A stretch of 50,842 nucleotides of DNA from GCA-2861595 sp035536185 (GTDB taxonomy: Bacteria; Actinomycetota; Acidimicrobiia; Acidimicrobiales; GCA-2861595): positions 1 through 50,842 of the forward strand of contig DATLOM010000007.1 of assembly GCA_035536185.1 (NCBI GenBank), in the 5' to 3' direction. Numbering within the stretch: the stretch's first letter is position 1; every line of letters starts with the position of its first letter. Below, piece after piece: positions 42,331 through 50,662 of the stretch. The notes beneath the pieces were generated by a model, which was given only the letters and a program-made list of their open reading frames with translations, searched no databases and was not told where the DNA came from. The translations under genes were made by a program, and so were the position numbers.

Positions 42331-43484
42331 AGAAGCGCGAGTTCGGCTCACTCCGTCGTATAGGTAGTGGGCGCTGGCAGGCTCGCTACCTCGATCCGGC
42401 CGGGCTACGACGCACCGCCCCCACCACCTTCGCCACCAAGGCCGAAGCCCTTCGTTGGCTCAGCGCCGCCCAGACCGACATGGCCCGTGGCGGTTGGCAG
42501 GATCCCCAGCTCGGTGACGTCGCCTTCCGGGAATGGGCTGAGAGGTTCCTCGCCAGCCGCGTCGATCTGAAGCCAAAGACGCTCTCCGACTACGAGAGCC
42601 TGCTCCATGCACGGATCCTGCCGAAGTTCGCTGAATGGCCGATCGGCCGGATTCGTCCCATGGATGTGCAGGACTGGATCGCCGCCATGACCGCAGATGG
42701 CCTGTCGGCTTCGCGGGTCCGACAGGGGGCACACCTGCTCGGGTCGATCCTGTCGGCTGCCGTCAACGAGGGGATGATCCCAACCAACCCCGCACAACAG
42801 GCTCGTCTGCCGCGTCTGCCGAGACGGGAAATGGAGTTTTACGACGCGGAACAGGTCGAGCGTCTGGCTTCGGCCGCCGCGTCGCCCTACGGGACACTGA
42901 TACACGTCCTCGCCTACGGGGGTCTTCGATTCGGCGAGGCTGCCGCGCTGCGACGGGGCGCCTGCGACCTTGACCGGGGCCGCCTGATCGTTCGGGAGTC
43001 CCTTGCTGACGTGCGAGGCCAGCTTCATTTCGGCTCCACCAAGACCCACCAGCGGCGCGAGATCGTCCTGCCTACCTTCCTCGTCGAGCTGATGGTCGGC
43101 CACCTTGAAGCTCACGTAGCCCCCGAACCCTCAGCGCTTGTTTTCACCTCGCCAAGGGGCGGTCCGCTCCGCTACGGCAACTTCCTACGCAACATCTGGG
43201 TACCAGCTCTGCGAGCCGCACACCTGCCGGCTACCGGTGTCCATATCTTGCGGCACACCTGCGCCACGCTGCTGATCAGCCAAGGTGCTCCCGTCAAGGC
43301 CATCCAGGCACAGCTCGGACATGCAAGCCCTGAACTGACCCTCGGGCGTTACGGGCACCTCTACCCGGATGACCTCGATGCCCTCGCCGTGCGCCTCGAC
43401 GCCGCTCGTGCGTCGGCTCTCAAGCAGACCAAGGTGCAGGAGTTGGAGCCACCAGAACTGGACCCCCCCGGCACCTCCTGGTAG
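42327..43484 (+). CDS. int: Tyrosine recombinase/integrase of the conjugative element
   Basis: 385 residues from GTG 42327 (GTGA overlap with xis). An N-terminal arm-type DNA-binding domain (GSLRRIGSGRWQARYLDPAG) and SAM-like core-binding domain (WAERFLASRVDLKPKTLSDYE) are followed by the catalytic domain: R in YGGLRFGEAAALRR, K in STKTHQRREI, H-x-x-R in VHILRHTCATLL, H in QLGHASPE and nucleophile Y in LGRYGHLYPD. It is complete and probably active. Together with Xis it would integrate and excise the element; the right end and att site should lie just beyond 43484. Confidence 0.94.
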   Translation: MKKREFGSLRRIGSGRWQARYLDPAGLRRTAPTTFATKAEALRWLSAAQTDMARGGWQDPQLGDVAFREWAERFLASRVDLKPKTLSDYESLLHARILPKFAEWPIGRIRPMDVQDWIAAMTADGLSASRVRQGAHLLGSILSAAVNEGMIPTNPAQQARLPRLPRREMEFYDAEQVERLASAAASPYGTLIHVLAYGGLRFGEAAALRRGACDLDRGRLIVRESLADVRGQLHFGSTKTHQRREIVLPTFLVELMVGHLEAHVAPEPSALVFTSPRGGPLRYGNFLRNIWVPALRAAHLPATGVHILRHTCATLLISQGAPVKAIQAQLGHASPELTLGRYGHLYPDDLDALAVRLDAARASALKQTKVQELEPPELDPPGTSW

Positions 43485-43602
43485 CCCGATGGCCGGCGCG
43501 ATTACCGTCTTCGGCCGAGCGGGTCGAAGGCCCGTAGTCGGTAGCCTCACGAACGGCCACGGCACACGACTCGGGGCACAATCTGCCCAGTGCCTGACGG
43601 CA

Positions 43603-43718
43603 GGCGGCGGGCCATCGGAACCGGCCCGCTGGCGGCCAGCAGACGCTGCCCACTCACGGCCATCTCGTCACGCAGGCGACACGACAGCCGTGCCGGTGGC
43701 GCCCTCGACCGGCACATC
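43603..43718 (+). repeat. Dispersed ~120-bp repeat, copy 1 (behind integrase 1)
   Basis: Matches the reverse complement of 31905-32031 and, for its central 35 bp, 49021-49063. It begins ~120 bp after the integrase stop. It lies within the 487-bp gap 43485-43971, which has no gene I can support. Confidence 0.8.
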
Positions 43719-43893
43719 AGCCACGCGCCTGGTCCCTGCGCGCGCCCATTCTGGGGCGCGCTTTCGGGGACACCCAGCCATGGTCCAGCACACCCAGAGC
43801 GACTCGATCTGGATCTCGATCTCTCAACCCATGCGCGCGCTGGGGCGTGCCGATCTGCTTGCTGGGCAGGGTCGATCGAGCCGCGCACCGCCG

Positions 43894-43913
43894 GACCGCG
43901 ATAGCTCGCGGTC
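43894..43913. promoter_or_regulatory. Inverted-repeat operator upstream of the DUF262 operon
   Basis: GACCGCGA-TAGC-TCGCGGTC, eight-base arms and a four-base spacer. A -10-like TAACCT (43917-43922) follows directly, 50 bp before the DUF262 start, so a repressor bound here would cover the -35 region. Confidence 0.5.
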
Positions 43914-43971
43914 ACGTAACCTCGGGTTGCCCGGGAGGCTCCGGTGCAAGCGCCGATGCCAAGGAGACATC

Positions 43972-45147
43972 TTGAGCCGCACTGATGAGGCCCTGATCGA
44001 GGAGTATGACGAGAATTACGAGGCCACTGGCGTCGAGGTCGAGCGACAAGACGAAGAGGACAAGTTCGAGGACATCAAGCGTCCTTGGAATCCCGAAGAC
44101 ATCAGGGTCAGCACGAAAACCTTCTCGTTGCGAAACATCCTGGATCTCATCAGCGAGGAGTCGCTCGACTTAGCACCCGACTTCCAGCGACTTCAAGTGT
44201 GGAAGTTGAGGCAGAAGGCCCAGCTAATTGAGTCTATCTTGCTGCAGATCCCGCTTCCGGCCTTCTACTTCGCAGAGGATACCGATGGAGCGATGCGAGT
44301 GGTCGATGGCCTCCAACGATTGTCCACGGTTCACGATTTCGTGCTCGGTGGCAGCGACAACAAGGGCGGGTTCCGCCTCAGAGAACTCGAGTACATCGAT
44401 GACGTTCAAGGCAAACGCTTCGCTGACCTACCGGCACCCTGGCGACGGCGCATCTACAACACGCAGATCGTGGTTCACGTGATCGATCCGGCGACACCGG
44501 CACCGGTCAAGTATGACATCTTCAGGAGGATCAATACGGGCGGCACGCCACTCAACGCCCAGGAGATTCGACACTGCATGAGCAAGCCGCGGAGCCGCGC
44601 CTTCCTCAAGAGGTGCGTTGAGAGTCCCGAGTTCGTCAGCGCCACAGACCGGGCGCTCGTTCGCCAGAAGCGCATGATCGACCGGGAAGTCGTCCTCCGC
44701 TTCGTTGCCTTTCGGCTGCTTGACCACATTAGTGACTACCGGCACCTGGGTCCGATGGAGGACCTCCTGTGGAGAACGACGGAGCGTCTTGACAGCGCCA
44801 AAGACATGGACGACGACGAACTTGAGCAGGTTTTCCAAGACCTGCTCCAAGGGCTTCGGATGTCCGAGTTGGTCTTCGGACCGAACGCCTTCCGAAAGTG
44901 GCCTTTCGACGCCGAGCGGCGGAGCCCGTTTAACCGCGCACTGTTTGAGACCTGGACATACGCACTCGCTTCACTTGACTCTGAGACGGTCGCACCAGCC
45001 GCCGGCCTAATCGTCGAAGCCGCCCGGAATCGAATGACGAACGACACGAACTACCTCAACTCCATTACCGTTTCGACTGGCAGCTTAGGGCGCGTCGAGT
45101 ACCGCTTCGAAGTCGTAGAGGACATTCTCTCCTCGGTTCTGTCGTGA
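43972..45147 (+). CDS. DUF262 (GmrSD N-terminal/ParB-like nucleotidase) protein
   Basis: 391 residues from TTG 43972, chosen because AAGGAG lies six bases upstream; an ATG far upstream would read through the repeat. The acidic N-terminus is followed by DUF262: FSLRNILDLI, LAPDFQRLQVWKLRQKAQLIESIL, then RVVDGLQRLSTV, a variant of the DGQQR motif (D112, Q115, R116), and FRRINTGGTPLNAQEIRHC. DUF262 is the NTP-hydrolysing half of GmrSD-type modified-DNA restriction systems, but the DUF1524 HNH half is absent. It is coupled by GTGA to the ATPase gene, indicating a multi-subunit defence system. Confidence 0.82.
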   Translation: MSRTDEALIEEYDENYEATGVEVERQDEEDKFEDIKRPWNPEDIRVSTKTFSLRNILDLISEESLDLAPDFQRLQVWKLRQKAQLIESILLQIPLPAFYFAEDTDGAMRVVDGLQRLSTVHDFVLGGSDNKGGFRLRELEYIDDVQGKRFADLPAPWRRRIYNTQIVVHVIDPATPAPVKYDIFRRINTGGTPLNAQEIRHCMSKPRSRAFLKRCVESPEFVSATDRALVRQKRMIDREVVLRFVAFRLLDHISDYRHLGPMEDLLWRTTERLDSAKDMDDDELEQVFQDLLQGLRMSELVFGPNAFRKWPFDAERRSPFNRALFETWTYALASLDSETVAPAAGLIVEAARNRMTNDTNYLNSITVSTGSLGRVEYRFEVVEDILSSVLS

Positions 45148-46241
45148 TCGACGAAGTCGAGATCACGAACTTCAAGCGATTCTCGCACCTAAGGATGCCG
45201 TTCAGTCGGCTCACGTTACTGACCGGCATCAACAGCGGTGGAAAGAGTTCCGTGATCCAAGCGCTGCTGCTTCTGCACTCCGAGCCGCTACCCGGTGGAG
45301 CAGTGCCGTTGAACGGACCCCACGGCCTCGCACTCGGAGAGGCAAGTGACGTGCTCAACAGCAATGCTGCCAGCAATGAGATCGAGATCTCCATCACAGC
45401 CGGCGGGACTCGCGGCGGGATCAAGCTAGAGGTTCCACACGAGCGCAGTCCGAGCTTGATCGCCATGCGCACCCAGCTATCCGAGGCCCTCGACCAGATG
45501 ACCGGGCAGGAACGTGGCTTCGTCTACCTCAGCGCGGAGCGCCTCGGTCCGAGGGACCTTCAGGAAGTGGCGGTCGACTTCGACGACGATCTCTCGGTCG
45601 GCTCTCGCGGTGAGTTCACGGCTCATGTCCTGAGTCAGCTCGGACGCGTGCCAGTCGATCCAGCACGCCAACACCCAGAGACCGACTCTTCTGGGGGCGT
45701 CGTCACCTTGAACTTCCAGACTGAGCTCTGGATGTCCACCCTCGTAAGCCCTATCCAGATCGACGCGACGTGGCTTGCTGGCACCAACGCTGCGATGGTC
45801 CGCTTTCGGCCTCCTGACCTCCTTACCGAATGGTTGAGACCGACCAACGTAGGTTTCGGAGTCTCCTACGCACTCCCTATAGTCGTGGCCGGCCTGACCG
45901 CACCGAGCGAGGGGTTGCTGGTCGTCGAGAACCCAGAGGCACACCTTCACCCGGCGGGGCAATCCGCGATGGGTCGCTTTCTCGCGCGAATGGCCGCAGG
46001 CGGTACACAGGTACTGGTTGAAACCCACAGTGACCACGTGCTCGACGGAGTCAGGCGGGCGGTCGCTGCCGAGGGCAGCATCTCGCCCGACGAGGTTATC
46101 GTGCATTTCTTCGGAGCGGACCCGACACCCGTGATGCTGTCCGTCGATGAAAAGGGCTCAATGTCTGGTTGGCCACGCGGGTTCTTTGATCAGACGGAGG
46201 CTGACCTGGCGGAGTTGGCACGTGCCCAACGCCCCGACTGA
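45144..46241 (+). CDS. OLD/DUF3696-like AAA ATPase
   Basis: 365 residues; GTG 45144 overlaps the DUF262 stop. An SMC/OLD-type ATPase: ITNFKRFSHLRMPFSRLTLL and Walker A TGINSGGKSSVIQALLLL at ~27-44, a Q-loop region, FVYLSAERLGPRD, Walker B with GLLVVENPEAHLHPAGQS, and the H-loop VLVETHSDHVLDGVRRA. The tail after residue 300 resembles the DUF3696 C-terminus. Such ATPases sense invading DNA or its replication and control an associated effector. No TOPRIM nuclease is seen. Confidence 0.85.
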   Translation: MIDEVEITNFKRFSHLRMPFSRLTLLTGINSGGKSSVIQALLLLHSEPLPGGAVPLNGPHGLALGEASDVLNSNAASNEIEISITAGGTRGGIKLEVPHERSPSLIAMRTQLSEALDQMTGQERGFVYLSAERLGPRDLQEVAVDFDDDLSVGSRGEFTAHVLSQLGRVPVDPARQHPETDSSGGVVTLNFQTELWMSTLVSPIQIDATWLAGTNAAMVRFRPPDLLTEWLRPTNVGFGVSYALPIVVAGLTAPSEGLLVVENPEAHLHPAGQSAMGRFLARMAAGGTQVLVETHSDHVLDGVRRAVAAEGSISPDEVIVHFFGADPTPVMLSVDEKGSMSGWPRGFFDQTEADLAELARAQRPD

Positions 46242-47160
46242 GTACCGCTTCCTGGTCGACGAAGCGAGCCTTGGACTCGGCGAACTCGAACGAGCCGAGG
46301 TCGAGGCGGCGCTCGACAACCTCGCCGAGCAGCTGAGCCTAGCTAGGGAGCGACACGAAGCCGCGGGGATCATCTCCGGATTCGAGCTCTTTGAGTGCAG
46401 ACCCGGTGTGCTGCTCTACGAACTGCTAACAAGCGACGAGATCAGCCGGGATTGTCGTGTCCGTATCTTCGGCCTTCTCGACAAGTGCGGGCGATTCGAC
46501 ACTCACGCCAGCTTTTACGTCGACCCCAACGTCGAAGTCGACGGTCACCCGGTCGAGAGTTACGCCATTGCGACCGTCCTGGAAACTCAGCGAAGTGCCG
46601 TCGCGATCGGTGCGTTCGGCTTGGTCCCCCCGTACGGCCCGGGCGTCGTCAAAGTCGCGGATGCCTCAGGAGACGGTCAAGCAGTAGTCGTAACGGGCTT
46701 GGAGTCGCGACTTGCGTTCTACCGGTGGATCTACGCGACCGAGGACGTCGAGGAAGCGCGGTTCTTTAACCTGGTGCCCCTCGCGTTCCCGTACCTTAGG
46801 TTCGCAGAGGGCATCACATTCCGCCGGTTCGAGGGCTCGTACGCAGACCTCCGCGACCAAGTCGTCTTTCACCTCGGCAAGATCAACGACGGCTTCCGGA
46901 CTGCCTATGTCGACCACTACGGTCGACCCGACGAGGTGAGTGCCGCTATGGACCTAGACATCTCAATGGAGAGCACCAACACGAGGAAGTCGGAGCGACT
47001 CATGCGTGAGCGAGACGCCACGTATGACGGCAGGACGTACCGGTGCGAGTGGCACTCAAAAATTGAGCCGCACCGGAACCGCATCCATTTGCACCCGGGA
47101 GATGACCTGAGCGACCACTGCGTTGTCGTGGGGATCTTCGTCAAGCACCTATCTACCTGA
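46222..47160 (+). CDS. Unknown third protein of the DUF262/ATPase operon (possible effector)
   Basis: 312 residues from GTG 46222 with GGAG seven bases upstream; it overlaps the ATPase gene by 20 bp. The N-terminal 60 residues are helical. The middle is alpha/beta (SYAIATVLETQRSAVAIGAFG). The C-terminus has a conserved-looking block YRCEWHSKIEPHRNRIHLH with two histidines and charged residues close together, followed by VVVGIFVKHL. I know similar C-terminal blocks in uncharacterised proteins of defence-like operons but cannot name an activity. Obligate coupling suggests that it is the effector or an adaptor. Confidence 0.65.
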   Translation: MPNAPTEYRFLVDEASLGLGELERAEVEAALDNLAEQLSLARERHEAAGIISGFELFECRPGVLLYELLTSDEISRDCRVRIFGLLDKCGRFDTHASFYVDPNVEVDGHPVESYAIATVLETQRSAVAIGAFGLVPPYGPGVVKVADASGDGQAVVVTGLESRLAFYRWIYATEDVEEARFFNLVPLAFPYLRFAEGITFRRFEGSYADLRDQVVFHLGKINDGFRTAYVDHYGRPDEVSAAMDLDISMESTNTRKSERLMRERDATYDGRTYRCEWHSKIEPHRNRIHLHPGDDLSDHCVVVGIFVKHLST

Positions 47161-47416
47161 CGTTGCCTGACGAGAGTCGCCTGATAAGCTCAGGCCTCGA
47201 CCGCGATCACACGGTGTGGGCGTATGCCGCACCGTATCGCCATTGCCAGACATTTGACGGCAGCGATGAACACCGTGCTTGTGGCTGCGCCGCGCGTCGC
47301 AATCAACGCGCCCAGCGATCCTGTGCGGCAGGGGCTGACGAACACCGGGCTGATCCGTCCCAGCGACCGTCGCCCGCCCCCGGTGCTTAACTCGAACCGT
47401 TCGGGAAGGTCGCCGC

Positions 47417-47447
47417 CCTCCTCAACGATGACTGTCGATTGAGGAGG
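47417..47447. terminator. Stem-loop in the gap after the defence operon
   Basis: CCTCCTCAA, a 13-base loop, TTGAGGAGG: nine-base arms. No T-run follows on either strand, so a weak terminator or a protein site are both possible. The rest of 47161-47636 holds no gene that I can support. Confidence 0.35.
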
Positions 47448-47636
47448 ACGTGCATCGAGATGGGGAGGACGGGCGGGAGTCGCAGGGCACCCCGACCGGG
47501 GCCCGCCGGTATTTCGCACCGGTAGCCTTCCACAGGGAAGGCGTCCACCATTGGGCACGGATTGGGCACGAAACCACTTCTCAAGGAGCAACCATTATCT
47601 CCCATTAGGGTTCTGACCAGCACTTATAGCGCCAAA

Positions 47637-47709
47637 GCCCTCGTAGCTCAGGGGATAGAGCATCGGTTTCCTAAACCGTGTGTCGCAGGTTCGAATCCTG
47701 CCGAGGGCG
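47637..47709 (+). tRNA. tRNA-Arg (anticodon CCT)
   Basis: 73 nt, clover-leaf by eye: acceptor GCCCTCG/CGAGGGC, D-arm GCTCAGGGGATAGAGC, anticodon loop TTCCTAA (CCT) on a stem with one U-U at the base, T-arm GCAGGTTCGAATCCTGC, discriminator G. CCA is not encoded. An integrase gene starts 156 bp downstream on the same strand, so the 3' end of this tRNA is the expected attachment site. Confidence 0.95.
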
Positions 47710-47778
47710 CTCTAAACTAGCAGGTCAGAGCGCTAAGGGGGGCGGCGGGTGGCGACGAAGCTCCTCTCCAGAGCGTCT

Positions 47779-47841
47779 TGGCCATCTACTGTGGCCATCT
47801 AGCTGCTACTGTGGCCATCCGACGGCATGCAGGTGGCCATC
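47779..47841 (+). repeat. Four TGGCCATC direct repeats upstream of integrase 2
   Basis: TGGCCATC at 47779, 47792, 47812 and 47834; two of them lie in a longer repeat CTACTGTGGCCATC (47786 and 47806). They lie between the tRNA and the integrase start, where arm-type integrase sites or repressor sites are expected. Confidence 0.5.
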
Positions 47842-47865
47842 CTGCGCAGCCGTAGGAGGTGACGC

Positions 47866-49021
47866 ATGCGAGGGTCGATGCGGGAGCGCAGGCCCGGGTA
47901 CTGGCAGCTGCGGGTCTACGAGGGTGCTGACCCTTTGACCGGCAAGAAGCGGTACCGGACGCAGTACTTCCGTGGAGGCAAACGGGCAGCCCAGAAGCAG
48001 CTCGCCCTGCTCGTCACCGAGGTGGACGGCGGGGTCATCGCCCCTTCGGCCAAGACGGTGGCCGGCCTGCTCGAGGAATGGCTCGCCCACATCGAGCACC
48101 TGGGCCGCTCCCCCTCGACGATGTTCAACTACCGGCGGCTGGTGGGGTCAGCTGCCGGAGGGCTTCAAGGCGCTGCCGCTCAAGAGGGTGACGCCGAAGG
48201 TCGTCGACGACCTCTACCGGTTCCTTGGTGAACGGAAGAGCCGGAAGCCGACGACCGTGCTGCGCTTCCACACACTGCTGCGAGCTGCCTTCGCCCAAGC
48301 CGTGCGTTGGGGGTGGGTGGATCGCAATCCGATAGACCGAGCCACGCCGCCCCGCGTCCACAGGGTCGAGATCAAGCCACCGCCGATCAGCGACGTGCTG
48401 CGGGTGCTGGACCGTGCGGCGAACTCGCGAAATCCCGAGAACGCGATCGTCTTTCGACTGCTCGCCGCCACCGGTTGCCGGCGGGGCGAGGTGTGCGCGC
48501 TCCAGTGGCAGGACATCGACTTCGACAGTGACCCGCTGCGCATCCTCATCCGTCGGGCCGTCATCGAGATCGAGAAGCAGCTCATCGTCCAGGGGACAAA
48601 GACCCACGCCGTACGCAACGTAGGCCTCGACGAGGAGACGTCGCAGATGCTGCGCGACCACTGGGCGAGCAGTGTCGAGCTCGGCATCGATGCAGCCACC
48701 CGACTGCAGCCCAGTGACTTCGTCTTCGTCCGAGAGTCCGGGTCCCGTGACCCGCTCCCGCCCAACCGCATCGGCCAGGCGTGGATGCGGTTGTGCAAGG
48801 AGCTCGGTGTGAAGGCACGGCTGCACGACCTCCGCCACCTCCAGGCGTCGCTGCTCCTCGACGCCGGCGAGGCGATCACCACGGTCGCGGCCAGACTCGG
48901 TCACCGTGACACCTCGACGACGTTGAAGGTCTACGGCCACCTCATGCCCGGCGCAGACACCCGAGCAGCCGGGATCGTGGGCTCCGCCTTCAGCCGAACC
49001 CCGACCAAGGCCGACACATAG
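47866..49021 (+). pseudogene. int: Tyrosine integrase 2, single-base frameshift
   Basis: ATG 47866 with AGGAGGTGA upstream. The N-terminal arm domain (RPGYWQLRVYEGADPLTGKKR) and part of the core-binding domain (EEWLAHIEHLGRSPSTMFNYR) are in the first frame. An extra base near 48145-48149 shifts to the frame carrying the rest: ATGCRRGEVCALQWQDI (R), KTHAVRNV (K), HDLRHLQASLLLDAG (H-x-x-R; Q replaces the usual T/S), LGHRDTSTTLKVYGHL (H and Y). About 384 residues if joined. As read it is inactive; an assembly error is possible. Confidence 0.88.
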
Positions 49022-49063
49022 CCCATCAGCAGACGCTGCCCACTCACGGCCGATCTCGTCACG
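49021..49063 (+). repeat. Dispersed repeat, copy 3 (core only, behind integrase 2)
   Basis: Starts at the stop codon region of integrase 2 and shares CAGCAGACGCTGCCCACTCA and ATCTCGTCACG with copy 1, in the same orientation. The remaining 49064-49387 shows no gene. Confidence 0.7.
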
Positions 49064-49387
49064 TATTCCGCTCGCGACGCGCACCATTGGGATACCCCGA
49101 CGTGACCACAGTGGCGGAATTCGACGCCCCCCTGGCAGCGCGCAAGTGAGTACGCGACCATCCGGTACGGGGCGTTCTGCGCTCCGCCAACGGCTGGGGC
49201 CGCGGTCCGACGCGGCGAGCGATGTCGGGCGGTCGGTCCACGGCAGTACGCCGGATACCGGGCGGGCCACAGCGCTTCTCGGCCGGGTCCGGTGCTACGA
49301 GTGCAGTAGATCGTTCGGCCGCGTCCGGCCGCCGGCGCCGACGGACCCACTCGAGGTGCGAACAGCTGAGCAACGGCCTCGCGCTCG

Positions 49388-50425
49388 CTAGGCGCGGGGC
49401 CGCGCGGGGCGGTCGAGGAATCGGCGTAGCTCGCCGCTCCCGAGAAAGTGACCGAAGCCACCTTCGCCGTGCTCCACCCTGTTGCTACGGAGCCCTCCGG
49501 CGTGGAGGTTGCCGTTGGTCTCCTCGGCCGCTTCCTTCGATCCAGACACGACGTAAAGGTCGAGCTGGTCGTTCCTCCGCCCCCACAGCTTCAGGAAGTG
49601 GCGCTCCGCGCCACGCCAGCCGACGGTGATCACCTTCGTCGCCTGCTCGATCGCTGAATGGAGAAGCTGCAGGTGGTCAGCCGGACACTCGAACTCGCGC
49701 TTGTTGGCAATCGGAACCGCTATGGCAGGAACCACTCCGATCTCGTTGTTGTAGAGGCCAACGCCCTGACTGCCGAAGATGAAGTCGCCGAGGTTGTACG
49801 CGCCGGCTCGGTCCCACAGCAACCTCGTCATGTCCGTCGCCGTCGCGCGTAGGTCGGTGAGCCGACCCCAGTCGACGGAGCCGTGCAGCTTCAGCACGGC
49901 GAAGTGCTGGTGCTCGACGTAGTCGTCGAGGCTCAGCGGCCGCCAACCGTACGCGAGCGACACCGCGTCCTCGAGCATCGCGTCGTAGTTGAACGTCACG
50001 TAGAGGACACGGCCACCCGTGTTCTGTTGCCTCCATCGCTCCACTTCGTCGATGAGCTCGTCGTAGTGGGTGACGCCGTTCGCCAGCTCCCGCCAGCGCG
50101 TGCCGCATTCGGCGATGATCCGCTGCAGGTACACGCGAACGCCGAGCAGCTGACGATGCCGAGGTGGGTATGCGCCCGCCTCAGCCTCCAGCTTCTCCAG
50201 CACGTCTTCGAGCGCTTCTTCGTCGCGGGCAGCGCGGCGTAGTCTGCCGAGGATCGGGATCATCTGCTGAGTATTTGCGACGGCCTCATTGAAGTTGTGC
50301 CGTGCGGGGTCGAACAGCTGCTTTGCAAGCGGCGGTCGCCATCGCAGGTTTCCGGACGTGCTGACTTCGGGGTGGCTCATCTCAAGGTCGGCGGAGTCGT
50401 ACGAGGCACCAGCGCCGAAGATCAC
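49388..50425 (-). CDS. SIR2-like (SIR2_2) NADase-type protein, probable defence effector
   Basis: 345 residues from GTG 50425; the open frame continues upstream but only from here does the fold begin (VIFGAGASYDSAD, the NAD-binding P-loop). Further SIR2-like motifs are VLYVTFNYDAMLEDAV, VLKLHGSVDWG (catalytic histidine region) and ITVGWRGAERHFLKLW. The ribosome site is weak, and a TTG a few codons upstream is an alternative. SIR2-like domains of this class deplete NAD in abortive-infection systems such as Thoeris and DSR. No obvious sensor partner is next to it: the neighbours are integrase 2 and a hydrolase on the other strand. Confidence 0.8.
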   Translation of the reverse strand: MIFGAGASYDSADLEMSHPEVSTSGNLRWRPPLAKQLFDPARHNFNEAVANTQQMIPILGRLRRAARDEEALEDVLEKLEAEAGAYPPRHRQLLGVRVYLQRIIAECGTRWRELANGVTHYDELIDEVERWRQQNTGGRVLYVTFNYDAMLEDAVSLAYGWRPLSLDDYVEHQHFAVLKLHGSVDWGRLTDLRATATDMTRLLWDRAGAYNLGDFIFGSQGVGLYNNEIGVVPAIAVPIANKREFECPADHLQLLHSAIEQATKVITVGWRGAERHFLKLWGRRNDQLDLYVVSGSKEAAEETNGNLHAGGLRSNRVEHGEGGFGHFLGSGELRRFLDRPARPRA

Positions 50426-50628
50426 GACAAGCAAGACAACACCGTAGGGCCGGTGGCTGGCGTCGGCGTCCGGCTCGCTGCATCGCCGGACGCTCGGACC
50501 TGGAACGGAGCTTGGGCCCAAGGCGCTCCGCCCGTGAAGCCCTGGACGACGAGTTGCTGATGCCACACAGCCGGCGTTCGGTGATGCCTCGCGCCGCTCG
50601 AGGGCGCCGCGCTGCGGGATTCCGCCCG

Positions 50629-50656
50629 TTGACGTGGCGAGGGCACAAGCTACAAT
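50629..50656 (+). promoter_or_regulatory. Promoter of the hydrolase gene, leaderless type
   Basis: TTGACG (50629-50634), a 16-nt spacer and TACAAT (50651-50656), then six bases to the ATG. A transcript would start at or next to the start codon, as is common in actinobacteria; no ribosome site is present. Confidence 0.7.
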
Positions 50657-50662
50657 GGAATC

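Noticed and set aside
43369..43971. Longer DUF262 protein starting inside the integrase gene
   Set aside because: The extension runs through the dispersed repeat and operator and has no protein character; TTG 43972 has AAGGAG.
49064..49387. Possible short plus-strand proteins
   Set aside because: Arg/Ser-rich translations without start signals or family motifs.
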